Origin: Eubacterium sp. CAG:180 | Lineage (GTDB): Bacteria > Bacillota > Clostridia > Oscillospirales > Acutalibacteraceae | Assembly: GCA_000432435.1 (NCBI GenBank) | Contig: HF993132.1 | Span: 1,059 to 34,075 of the forward strand | Direction: 5' to 3' | DNA: 33,017 nt | Shown here: one piece after another, positions 7,595-14,301 of the stretch | Numbering within the stretch: position 1 is the stretch's first letter | Layout: every line of letters begins with the position of its first letter | Notes under the pieces: model-generated | The model's database searches: none | What the model saw: the letters and a program-made list of their open reading frames with translations, nothing else | Told to the model about the DNA's origin: nothing | Made by a program: the position numbers and the translations under genes

Positions 7595-8581
7595 ATGAAA
7601 AGTATGTCTGTAAGAATAACATCCGCAGTTATTGCGCTTATTATGATAGCTTGTGTTTTTTCGTCATGCAAGTCAAAAAAGAACGGTGACGAGGAAATAA
7701 CGAGAAGTAATCAGGTTATAGCGGGTCCCGTGACCACAGCCGAAAACGGCGAGGCCACAACCGGCGAAGAGACCACCGGCGGTGAAACCGCCGCGGCGGC
7801 AACCACGGCAGCGGCAAAAGCTTCGTCCTCGCTGAATGTTCCGTCGGTCACAACGCCTGATTTTAACAACACAACATCTGCAAGCGGAAACAGCGCCGCA
7901 AGTTCTATGGGCTCTTTGGGCGCTGCGGTGCTCGGTGCTCTTGCGAACGCCGATCCCGAGACTTTGGCTGCTTTTGTAAACAATATGGGCTTCGGTTACG
8001 ATGCAGAGCAGGGCATTTTTTATTCGCTTATGGATTCCTGGCAGAGAGACGCCAACTTTATCAGTCAGTACGACAAGTACGCAGCAATTTTCGGCAATAT
8101 GAGATACCTCACAACGACCGTTGATTTCTACTATGACGGTCTTGATTGGAGAATTCAGCTTTGGAAGGGTCAGTACGGCCCCTTCGGCGGTGGTGAGGTC
8201 GGCGTTTACACAAAGGACCCCGAGACCAACGATAAGCTTTACAATTGTGCCGACAACGACCATTTGCTCAATATGTATTACGATTTGTATATGACTCCTA
8301 ATACATATGCCGTGAAGGACAGATTTTTCTATCGCGATGCGTGGACGGGCGGCGGCCATTGGTGGCTCACCGGATTTAAGATGGGCTCCGTAAATCCCAA
8401 TGAAATGGTTATGAGCCTTAAAATCAGAATGCGCTCAAGAAAAATGGCGAACGCTTTTGAGGACGGCCTTCAGACTGCGGGCTTCTATAGGGGCAACGCT
8501 ACCTCGAATTACGATTCTTATTACCGCAACGATACGGAGTTTTACATACTCTGGTATCATACCGGCAATCGTAATTATTGA
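7595..8581 (+). CDS. Secreted lipoprotein, DUF4474-like
   Basis: A 328-residue protein with a type II signal peptide: charged start, hydrophobic stretch and the lipobox VFSSC with Cys25 as the lipidated residue. A low-complexity Thr/Ala/Glu linker follows (about 45-85). The C-terminal half is rich in aromatic residues (FYYDGLDWRIQLWKGQYG, then GGHWWLTGF and FYILWYH). From memory this resembles DUF4474, a Bacillota domain of unknown function. I do not assign an activity. The start is the ATG at 7595, after GGATGGT and before a proper signal peptide. The open frame begins further up but would spoil the signal. It has its own promoter and terminator. Confidence 0.82.
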   Translation: MKSMSVRITSAVIALIMIACVFSSCKSKKNGDEEITRSNQVIAGPVTTAENGEATTGEETTGGETAAAATTAAAKASSSLNVPSVTTPDFNNTTSASGNSAASSMGSLGAAVLGALANADPETLAAFVNNMGFGYDAEQGIFYSLMDSWQRDANFISQYDKYAAIFGNMRYLTTTVDFYYDGLDWRIQLWKGQYGPFGGGEVGVYTKDPETNDKLYNCADNDHLLNMYYDLYMTPNTYAVKDRFFYRDAWTGGGHWWLTGFKMGSVNPNEMVMSLKIRMRSRKMANAFEDGLQTAGFYRGNATSNYDSYYRNDTEFYILWYHTGNRNY

Positions 8582-8595
8582 TAATCGGCTTAACA

Positions 8596-8633
8596 CAGGC
8601 TATCTCAGTTTTGGGGTAGCCTGATTTTTCTTT
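8596..8633 (+). terminator. Intrinsic terminator after the lipoprotein gene
   Basis: A 7-bp stem (8596-8602 with 8617-8623) is followed by ATTTTTCTTT. It ends just before the ribosome site of the next gene, so some read-through into yfbR is possible and no separate yfbR promoter is obvious. Confidence 0.8.
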
Positions 8634-8646
8634 AAAGGAGATATTT

Positions 8647-9228
8647 ATGAAAGGCAAGTTTTTTGCGTTTACTTCAAGGCTCAAATATATAAACCGCTGG
8701 GCGCTTATGCGCAACACGACATATGAAAATTTGAGTCAGCACTCGGGCGAGGTTGCCACAATAGCGCACGCCCTCGCCGTTATAGGAAATAAGCGACTCG
8801 GCAAAGAATACAATGCCGAGCGCGCCGCTCTTTTGGGGCTTTATCACGACACCCCCGAAATCATAACGGGAGATATGCCCACTCCCGTAAAATATTACAG
8901 CAGCGAGATGCGCTCCGTTTTCGGTATGGTCGAAAAGGAGGCCTGCCAAAGGCTTTTGAATATGCTGCCGGACGATTTGAGCGAGGAGTTTTCACCGCTG
9001 TTTTTCAAGGAGGAACGCGACGCGGAGCTGTGGCGGCTGATAAAGGCGGCGGATAAGCTGAGTGCCTACATCAAGTGCATAGAAGAACGCAAGGCAGGTA
9101 ACTGTGAATTTGAGGATGCCGAAAGGACAATAAGAAAAGCGCTCGACGAGAGCGAATGCAGGGAAGCGCATATATTTTTGGAGGAATTTATTCCTGCATA
9201 CGAGCTGCCGCTCGATAAGCTTAAATGA
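8647..9228 (+). CDS. yfbR: 5'-deoxynucleotidase, YfbR type (HD domain)
   Basis: A cytoplasmic metal-dependent phosphatase that removes the 5' phosphate from deoxyribonucleoside monophosphates. The 193-residue protein follows E. coli YfbR closely from end to end, as I recall that sequence: FFAFTSRLKYINRWALMRN, YENLSQHSGEVA, LYHDTPEIITGDMPTPVKYY, KAADKLSAYIKCIEE. The HD metal ligands are H32, H67, D68 and D136, all in place. The start is the ATG at 8647, 6 bases after AAAGGAG. It lies between two membrane-associated proteins and has no obvious pathway partner nearby. Confidence 0.93.
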   Translation: MKGKFFAFTSRLKYINRWALMRNTTYENLSQHSGEVATIAHALAVIGNKRLGKEYNAERAALLGLYHDTPEIITGDMPTPVKYYSSEMRSVFGMVEKEACQRLLNMLPDDLSEEFSPLFFKEERDAELWRLIKAADKLSAYIKCIEERKAGNCEFEDAERTIRKALDESECREAHIFLEEFIPAYELPLDKLK

Positions 9229-9308
9229 TTGCTTTAAAGGACTTTTCGGAAAACGATGTCCGCTGTTTTTTGCAAAAACATCATTCCCGTGCGGTCAAAT
9301 TAAAATTT

Positions 9309-9329
9309 TTTCTCGACTTATCCGAGAAA
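9309..9329. promoter_or_regulatory. Palindrome over the -35 box of the M28 peptidase gene
   Basis: TTTCTCG and CGAGAAA form a perfect 7-bp inverted repeat around a 7-base centre (9309-9315 with 9323-9329). There is no T tract after it, so it is not a terminator. It covers the -35 region of the promoter at 9313-9341 and could be an operator. Confidence 0.5.
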
Positions 9330-9341
9330 GTGTGCTAAAAT
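9313..9341 (+). promoter_or_regulatory. Promoter of the M28 peptidase gene
   Basis: TCGACT, 17 bases, TAAAAT with a TGC just before the -10 box. The -35 match is 4 of 6. The gene begins about 50 bases downstream of the expected start point. Confidence 0.55.
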
Positions 9342-9394
9342 AATAGACAAATGTAAATTAACTGAATTGGGAATAACTTTAGGGAGCTGATTAA

Positions 9395-10654
9395 ATGAAA
9401 GCAAGCGAAAGCAATCCGAATTATCCCTCAAAAGTCAGGGAAATGACGAATTACACAATTCGCGAAATCAAAAAGGTCTGCAAGGATATAGGTCCTCGCC
9501 CGTCCGGAGAAGAAAATGAGCGCAAGGCTCAGGACTATGTTGCGGACTCCATGTCAAAGGTAGCCGACTCTGTGGTCAAGGAGAAATTTGAGCTTCACCC
9601 GAAGGCGTTTATGGGCTGGGTGCCGCTCGATGTAATTCTTATGACGATCTCGATAGTTTTGACTCTTTTGAGTTACTTTGACGTATTGCCGAGCGCGTCA
9701 ACGGCGTTTTCCGCTGTTTCCGTAGTGCTCACATCTCTCGCAATCATATTCACGTTTTTTGAGTTTCTGCTTTATAAAAAGTTTCTCGATCCGTTTTTCC
9801 CGAAAAGAGAGACTTACAATGTAGTCTGCACAAGAAAAGCGGCAGGCGAGACAAAGCGCCGCATTGTATTCAGCGGACATATCGACTCCGCTTACGAATG
9901 GTATTTTACTCATCTCGGCGGCGGCAAGCTGCTCACTACTATGATAGCCCTCGCATTCGGTGCAATTGCCATTACGCTTGCGGCATCAATAGTATCGTTC
10001 TTTGATGTTCCGAACGGCGTAAGGGTTACGGCAATAGTTGTTTTGTTCGTTTGCCTTATTCCCATACTTATGTGCAGCAAGTTCGTAAACTGGAAGCTCT
10101 GTGTTCCCGGTGCTAACGACAATCTCACCGGTGTGTTCGCGTCTATGTCGGTTTTGCGCTATATGGCGGCAAATGACATCAGATTTGAAAATACTGAGGT
10201 TGTATGTGTTTCCATGGCGTGTGAGGAGGCAGGTCTCCGCGGGGCTAAGGAGTACGTTAAAAAGCACTGCGGCGAGGACGATGTCGAGACTGTGTTCGTA
10301 GGAACCGACACCCTTCGCGATTTTGACGATATGGGCGTTTACAATAAGGATATGACAGGCACCGTAAAGCTTGACAAGCAGGCTGCGGCCATGGTTAAGC
10401 ACGCGAGCGATATCGCAGGCTACAATCTTCCTTACAGCAGCGTATTCTTCGGCTCATCCGATGCTGCGGCAATTCAGCAGGGCGGTATGAAGGCGGTTGC
10501 TTTGGCTGCCATGGACCCCACTCCGGCGAGATATTACCACACAAGAGGCGATACAGCCGACAATCTTGACCCCAAAACCATCGAGGCCGGCATCAACATT
10601 CTTCTTGAAACCGCGTTCCTCTATGACAGCGAGGGCTTAAAGGACGAATATTGA
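9395..10654 (+). CDS. M28-family zinc metallopeptidase with internal membrane segments
   Basis: A 419-residue aminopeptidase-like protein. The two-zinc ligand set is visible: H162 (SGHID), D242 (GANDNLTG), E277/E278 (ACEEAGLRG, catalytic base and ligand), D305 (VGTDT) and H382 (YYHTRGDTADN). Four membrane segments are predicted by eye at about 75-95, 105-128, 180-203 and 210-228. The second pair lies inside the catalytic domain, between the first and second zinc ligands. With no signal peptide and an even number of crossings, the catalytic parts would all face the cytoplasm. The ATG follows AGGGAG. The substrate is unknown. It has its own promoter and a strong terminator. Confidence 0.87.
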   Translation: MKASESNPNYPSKVREMTNYTIREIKKVCKDIGPRPSGEENERKAQDYVADSMSKVADSVVKEKFELHPKAFMGWVPLDVILMTISIVLTLLSYFDVLPSASTAFSAVSVVLTSLAIIFTFFEFLLYKKFLDPFFPKRETYNVVCTRKAAGETKRRIVFSGHIDSAYEWYFTHLGGGKLLTTMIALAFGAIAITLAASIVSFFDVPNGVRVTAIVVLFVCLIPILMCSKFVNWKLCVPGANDNLTGVFASMSVLRYMAANDIRFENTEVVCVSMACEEAGLRGAKEYVKKHCGEDDVETVFVGTDTLRDFDDMGVYNKDMTGTVKLDKQAAAMVKHASDIAGYNLPYSSVFFGSSDAAAIQQGGMKAVALAAMDPTPARYYHTRGDTADNLDPKTIEAGINILLETAFLYDSEGLKDEY

Positions 10655-10674
10655 TTTAAAATAATCGAAATGAA

Positions 10675-10717
10675 ATGCGGAACGCGAAAAAGTGCGTTTC
10701 GCATTTTTTTGTTTTTT
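10675..10717 (+). terminator. Intrinsic terminator of the M28 peptidase gene
   Basis: An 11-bp stem with one G-U pair (10675-10685 with 10694-10704) and an 8-base loop is followed by seven T, one G and six T. Confidence 0.92.
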
Positions 10718-10720
10718 CTG

Positions 10721-10749
10721 TTGTTAAATCCGGAAAAATCTGTTACAAT
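10721..10749 (+). promoter_or_regulatory. Promoter of the lipoprotein gene at 10789
   Basis: TTGTTA, 17 bases, TACAAT, beginning right after the preceding terminator. Confidence 0.65.
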
Positions 10750-10788
10750 GAAAAAGTATACTTATATATTATTGTAAGGGGCGTTATT

Positions 10789-11856
10789 ATGGGAAAAACC
10801 GTAAAATTATTATCCGTCATTACGGCGTTTGTGCTTGTTGCGGCAATGTTTTCGTCATGCAGCATCGGCGCAGGAGGCGATGAGCCTGAAAAAGCATATG
10901 TGAAAACAGATCTTCACGACGCAGAATTTACGTTTACATACGCACAGCTGAAGCCGGTTTTTTCACCTGATAAAATAAGCGATCTGACGGCTTTGTTTGA
11001 GAATACCGATGATATAAACGACGACAGCACGGTACAGCTCAATTACAATGACATTCGCTCTCGTTATTATGATAATAACCGCGATATATTCGACGGCATA
11101 ATGAATCTTCTTTCCGACAGCGAAAAAGCTCTGCTCTATGATAATTCGGAGGCGGTACTTAATTATTTCAACGAAAATTTTAACCGAGTCAAGACCGAGA
11201 GACCGCAAACCGAACCGAAAGAGGACTTTTGGATAGACAACGACACCGTAAAAATATCAGGTGAGGAGTCAAAGACTCTCAATAACGCCTTCAAGCTCTA
11301 TAAGGATTTTGTTCAGAAGGGCCTTAAGGATGATTATTTCCCCAAGGCCGTGGGCGAAAAATGTAAACAGGGTACGGACCTTACCGATAAGGTCTATCTG
11401 TTTGGCGACAGCTGCGCCTCGCGCCTCACCATGGACGATGTCCAGTCGGTAATTACTTCGCTCACACCCACATATGAAAAGGACACCGATGAAAACAACG
11501 TGCCCGTTTCTTATAGCCGCACAATTATAATAACGCTCAAAAATGATCCGTCTGCCGTAGCACACGCGTTTTCTCCGCATGACAAAAGTGCGATTTTGTC
11601 CGAGCTTAAAAAGGGTGAGAGCTATTTTTCGGTGTCGGATTATGAGATAGCATACAATTCACCGGTAATAATTGCTACGTTTGACGCCGTTACCGACGAG
11701 GTGGCAAAGGTTGAATTCTACAAGAATATGACGATAACGTCTTATGCAAAGGGCGAGGGGAGTCTCTCGTATATAGGTGACAGAACCGTGACCTTTAACT
11801 GCACAGACAATATGAATTATACCTTTAACCGGCACCCGTCCGAGGAAGATAAATAA
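10789..11856 (+). CDS. Secreted lipoprotein of unknown function
   Basis: A 355-residue protein with a type II signal peptide and lipobox MFSSC, Cys24 being the lipidated residue. The ATG at 10789 follows AAGGGG and begins a proper signal. The open frame reaches back into the promoter, which is not meaningful. The mature part is acidic and Asn/Asp-rich, with no membrane segment or catalytic motif that I recognise. The C-terminal third, about 250-345, looks beta-rich (SYSRTIIITLKNDPS, SPVIIATFDAV, GDRTVTFNCTDNMNYTF). The FSSC lipobox is the same as in the lipoprotein at 7595, but the mature parts are not alike. It is transcribed alone, between two terminators. Confidence 0.8.
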   Translation: MGKTVKLLSVITAFVLVAAMFSSCSIGAGGDEPEKAYVKTDLHDAEFTFTYAQLKPVFSPDKISDLTALFENTDDINDDSTVQLNYNDIRSRYYDNNRDIFDGIMNLLSDSEKALLYDNSEAVLNYFNENFNRVKTERPQTEPKEDFWIDNDTVKISGEESKTLNNAFKLYKDFVQKGLKDDYFPKAVGEKCKQGTDLTDKVYLFGDSCASRLTMDDVQSVITSLTPTYEKDTDENNVPVSYSRTIIITLKNDPSAVAHAFSPHDKSAILSELKKGESYFSVSDYEIAYNSPVIIATFDAVTDEVAKVEFYKNMTITSYAKGEGSLSYIGDRTVTFNCTDNMNYTFNRHPSEEDK

Positions 11857-11873
11857 ACGGTCGTAAAAGCATT

Positions 11874-11911
11874 AAAAGGATGTAAAAACCGAGTTTTTAC
11901 ATCCTTTTTTT
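11874..11911 (+). terminator. Intrinsic terminator of the lipoprotein gene
   Basis: A perfect 15-bp stem (11874-11888 with 11894-11908) with a 5-base loop and a T run to 11911. The A-rich 5' side means it could also work on the minus strand. Confidence 0.93.
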
Positions 11912-11963
11912 CAGACTTAAAATATCCGTGAGCAAAAGCTTTTTCTCGCTTTATCGATTCTTA

Positions 11964-12002
11964 TTCGACAAATTTCGACATTTATGTACCCATTTTTCGA
12001 CA
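11964..12002 (-). promoter_or_regulatory. Three Spo0A-type boxes (TGTCGAA)
   Basis: TTCGACA occurs at 11964-11970, 11974-11980 and 11996-12002, which on the minus strand reads TGTCGAA, the core of the Spo0A box. The spacings are 10 and 22 bases, close to one and two helical turns, so all three sites face the same way. They lie about 50 to 90 bases upstream of the expected start of the transcript at 12052. The match to the core is seen directly. Binding by Spo0A is inferred, and no spo0A gene is in the window. Confidence 0.6.
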
Positions 12003-12039
12003 TTTTTGCACTTTTGCTGATTTTTAAAAACCGAAATGA

Positions 12040-12045
12040 TATAAT
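12040..12045 (+). promoter_or_regulatory. -10 box of the small transcript
   Basis: A perfect TATAAT after a TGA. The region 17 bases upstream (12017-12022, CTGATT) is a poor -35 box, as expected for a promoter that needs an activator. The Spo0A-type boxes upstream fit that role. Confidence 0.55.
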
Positions 12046-12071
12046 TTGAGAACAAAGACGGGGGAGATAAA

Positions 12072-12122
12072 GTGAGCCTCCCCTTGCGGACGTCTTTGGT
12101 GTTTTTTATGTTTCTCCTCTAA
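12072..12122 (+). CDS. Candidate 16-residue hydrophobic peptide
   Basis: A GTG at 12072 lies 5 bases after GGGGGAG (12060-12066). The frame reads MSLPLRTSLVFFMFLL and stops with TAA at 12120-12122. The C-terminal half is strongly hydrophobic, so the peptide could sit in the membrane. The ribosome site pairs with codons 3-4 (CTC CCC) in the inner hairpin, so translation could be controlled by structure. Short frames with a good ribosome site arise by chance, and codon bias cannot be judged over 16 codons. The support is the promoter, ribosome site and terminator acting together. Confidence 0.3.
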   Translation: MSLPLRTSLVFFMFLL

Positions 12123-12147
12123 AAAGAGACCGTACAGAATCTCTCCG

Positions 12148-12184
12148 ATTAACGGGCAGCTTTATGCTGCCCGTTAATTTTTTA
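12148..12184 (+). terminator. Intrinsic terminator of the small transcript
   Basis: A perfect 13-bp stem (12148-12160 with 12166-12178), a 5-base loop and a T run to 12183. On the minus strand there is no T run after it, so it serves the plus-strand transcript and not the phosphatase gene at 12228. Confidence 0.88.
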
Positions 12185-12227
12185 TATAATCACCGCGCCG
12201 AAAAAACCTGCCTTGCAGAAGAAGTGC

Positions 12228-12977
12228 TTATAAGCCCTTCCAGAAATCCTCGTCCTCATCCGGATTGTCGCCGTACACATCATCGGTTATATCGTATTCG
12301 TCGTCTCGCTCTGTCGGGTAAAAGTCCCATAACTCACGCTCTTGGTCGTCGGAAAGTGCCGCGGCCGGGCATTCCGAAAAGGTTTCGAGCTTCTGACCGC
12401 GGCTCCACACGGACGGGTCTATCCTGAGGGTATATCCCGTGCCGTTCGGTGCCATCCACTCGTGCATGGGCAGCGACGGTATGGCAAATGCAGTCATAAG
12501 CGACATAATAACTCCGCCGTGGGTTATTACCGCGGTCGATTCTACGCCGGCTTTTATAATTCCGTCGATAAGCCCGGCAAAGCATGAGCAGACTCTCTCG
12601 TTGAAGGCCGCCTGACTTTCGCCGAAGGGTACGGGCGTTTCCGGGTGCTCACCCGACAGCCAAGTTTTAAAGGCATCGTCATCCTTCATTTCGTCGGCGG
12701 TTCTGCCCTCAAATTCGCCGAAGTCGTACTCTATAAGCCCGTTTAAAATCATGGGCTCTTTGTCGGGATATATGAGCTTTGCGGTTTCCGTGCAACGCTT
12801 TAAGGGGCTTGAAACCACCGCGTCAACCTCGGGATAGCCGCCGTATTCATCTATGATGTCTTTGATTTGCCTGAGCCCGTATTCGGATGCCGGCACATCG
12901 GTTTGACCGATATATTTGCCGTCAAGATTTTCCTCTGTCATGGCATGGCGGATCAGGTGAATTTTATAAGCTTTCAT
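12228..12977 (-). CDS. Histidine phosphatase family protein (phosphoglycerate mutase-like)
   Basis: A cytoplasmic phosphatase of the histidine phosphatase superfamily. The catalytic LIRHAMTEEN gives the phospho-histidine H11 and R10. R61 (SSPLKRCTET), E83 (LIEYDFGEFEG) and H153 (VITHGGVIM) complete the active site. The sequence resembles GpmB/CobC-type phosphatases, but the substrate cannot be read from it. The C-terminal 35 residues are very acidic (DDEYDITDDVYGDNPDEDED), an extra tail beyond the usual fold. I chose the ATG at 12977 (249 residues), 9 bases after AAGGAG. The frame is open 12 codons further upstream. It is divergent from the XRE regulator. Confidence 0.88.
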   Translation of the reverse strand: MKAYKIHLIRHAMTEENLDGKYIGQTDVPASEYGLRQIKDIIDEYGGYPEVDAVVSSPLKRCTETAKLIYPDKEPMILNGLIEYDFGEFEGRTADEMKDDDAFKTWLSGEHPETPVPFGESQAAFNERVCSCFAGLIDGIIKAGVESTAVITHGGVIMSLMTAFAIPSLPMHEWMAPNGTGYTLRIDPSVWSRGQKLETFSECPAAALSDDQERELWDFYPTERDDEYDITDDVYGDNPDEDEDFWKGL

Positions 12978-13004
12978 TTTGCTTTGCTCCTTCCGGGGAA
13001 TGAT

Positions 13005-13018
13005 ACTGTACAAACAGT
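13005..13018. promoter_or_regulatory. Inverted repeat between the phosphatase and XRE genes
   Basis: ACTGT and ACAGT flank a 4-base centre in the divergent intergenic region. The position suits an operator for the XRE regulator on either promoter. A TATAAT at 13036-13041 is a possible -10 box for the regulator. Short repeats like this occur by chance, so support is modest. Confidence 0.35.
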
Positions 13019-13069
13019 CTAATTTGCTATATAATTATAATACAATTTGTAATATTTGGGGGACATTTT

Positions 13070-13684
13070 ATGAATTCCGTATTTGCCGCAAGGCTGACAA
13101 AGCTTCGCAGGGAGCGCGGTATGAGCCAGAAGGACGCCGCAAAAATGCTCGGTGTGTCGCAGTCGCTTCTGTCGCACTATGAAAAGGGTATAAGGGAGTG
13201 CAGCCTTGACTTTGTGTGCCGCGCGTCGAATTTTTTTGACGTGAGCTGTGATTACCTCTTAGGGCAGGTCGATACAAGACGCTCTCTGAGCGAGGAATTT
13301 GATATGACCGATACCGTGCAGGACGGAGAATACCGCACGAGTACGCTTTTTCGCGCGTCCGTTATGCTCAATGACAGTATGATAAACTGCGGTTCGCCGG
13401 AAAAGCTGAAGGATTATTTTGCGCTTTCGATATACCGTATGGCTGTTTGCGCCGCAAACGGCGGTTATATTCCGAAAAAGTGGATATCGCTCGATTGCGA
13501 GACAAGTCCGGTCTTCGGCAGCGTGCTGATGACGGATATAATAAGGGAGCTGATGGCCGAGGCAAATCAGGAATCGCAAAAGAATATCGCCGAACCGAAA
13601 TGCGTAAAAACCGTTGTGGAGCATTCGGAAAAGCTGATACGCAAAAGAGCTGCCGAGTTAGCGGCGGAAAAGAGCCGTGGATGA
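13070..13684 (+). CDS. XRE-family transcription regulator
   Basis: A 204-residue DNA-binding protein with an N-terminal helix-turn-helix (about 8-62, MSQKDAAKMLGVSQSLLSHYEKG) and the following FFDVSCDYLLG, which is typical of Cro/CI-type regulators of Bacillota. The C-terminal part (about 95-204) is helical with no motif I recognise, and it may be a dimer or sensing domain. The ATG at 13070 follows GGGGGA. It is divergent from the histidine phosphatase gene and convergent with the gene at 13700, with 15 bases between stops and no clear terminator. Its targets are unknown. Confidence 0.85.
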   Translation: MNSVFAARLTKLRRERGMSQKDAAKMLGVSQSLLSHYEKGIRECSLDFVCRASNFFDVSCDYLLGQVDTRRSLSEEFDMTDTVQDGEYRTSTLFRASVMLNDSMINCGSPEKLKDYFALSIYRMAVCAANGGYIPKKWISLDCETSPVFGSVLMTDIIRELMAEANQESQKNIAEPKCVKTVVEHSEKLIRKRAAELAAEKSRG

Positions 13685-13699
13685 GCTTTTCTCTCTCTT

Positions 13700-14299
13700 T
13701 TAAGACAGCATATCGATATTTTTTATAATATATGTTTTTATGCTGTTTAAAACTTGCTGCTTTTGAAGCTTCGCCTTGAATTCGCTGTCAAGATTTTCAA
13801 TTTCGTCCTTGTCCACGGAGACTTCCTCATTGTTTTCATCGTACATCGAAAATTCCTTTTCGGCAATCAAAGAAAGCTCGTTTTCGCCGACGGCAGAGAG
13901 TGCCTTTGAAGCGAGAAATGTCAGCGGCTCACCGTTGTTTCTGAAAAAGAACGAGAGGGAACCGCTCTCGGTATCCTCTAAAAAATAGTATAGAGTGTAA
14001 ATGTATTTTTGCGTCTCTGTAAATTTGCCGAATACCTTTTCAGGGTCTTCGGCCTTTTCTGTTTTTGCCTGTAAGACCGCCGAAACACCCTCGAATAGGG
14101 TTTCCGGGTCGGAACTCTCCGCTTTTTCACGCGTTAAGAATGAAAACTCCTCCTTGAGAGCTTTCTTTCTGTCATATTCTCTCAAAAGAGCGTCACGCTC
14201 GTCGTTGTGCTTTTTAGCCGCCGCCGAGGCTTTGCTAAGTACAAATACCGTAATGACGCACAGGACGATAAGAAGCAGCCACAAGTACCAATATTCCAT
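13700..14299 (-). CDS. Small membrane-anchored protein of unknown function
   Basis: A 199-residue protein with one N-terminal membrane segment (about 4-22, WYLWLLLIVLCVITVFVL), then a charged coil-like stretch (about 28-60). The globular part has TLYYFLEDTESGSLSFFFRNNGEPL and a helix ALSAVGENEL, which remind me of DMP19/DUF4375-like domains. That link is tentative. The ATG at 14299 follows GGAGGAAT inside the end of rsmI, and the gap to rsmI is 2 bases. It is the last gene of the 17486-13700 operon. The sequence does not show a role for it with the RNA modification enzymes. Confidence 0.75.
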   Translation of the reverse strand: MEYWYLWLLLIVLCVITVFVLSKASAAAKKHNDERDALLREYDRKKALKEEFSFLTREKAESSDPETLFEGVSAVLQAKTEKAEDPEKVFGKFTETQKYIYTLYYFLEDTESGSLSFFFRNNGEPLTFLASKALSAVGENELSLIAEKEFSMYDENNEEVSVDKDEIENLDSEFKAKLQKQQVLNSIKTYIIKNIDMLS

Positions 14300-14301
14300 T
14301 A

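Larger units (their letters stand above)
12052..12184 (+). ncRNA. Candidate small structured RNA or micropeptide mRNA
   Basis: A transcript of about 130 bases is expected between the -10 box at 12040 and the terminator at 12148. Its 5' half folds as a two-part hairpin: an outer 7-bp stem (12053-12059 with 12092-12098) and an inner stem (12061-12066 with 12078-12083) with an 11-base loop. Six T follow at 12102-12107, so a shorter product of about 55 bases is also possible. I do not recognise it as a known RNA family. The same bases contain a 16-codon reading frame with a ribosome site inside the inner stem. It could work as RNA, as mRNA, or both. Confidence 0.45.

Noticed and set aside
9309..9329. 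The TTTCTCG/CGAGAAA palindrome as a terminator of yfbR
   Set aside because: No T run follows on the plus strand, and it overlaps a promoter -35 box. An operator fits better.
12148..12184. The 13-bp hairpin as terminator of the histidine phosphatase gene
   Set aside because: On the minus strand it is followed by CGGAGAG, not by T, so it fits only plus-strand transcription.
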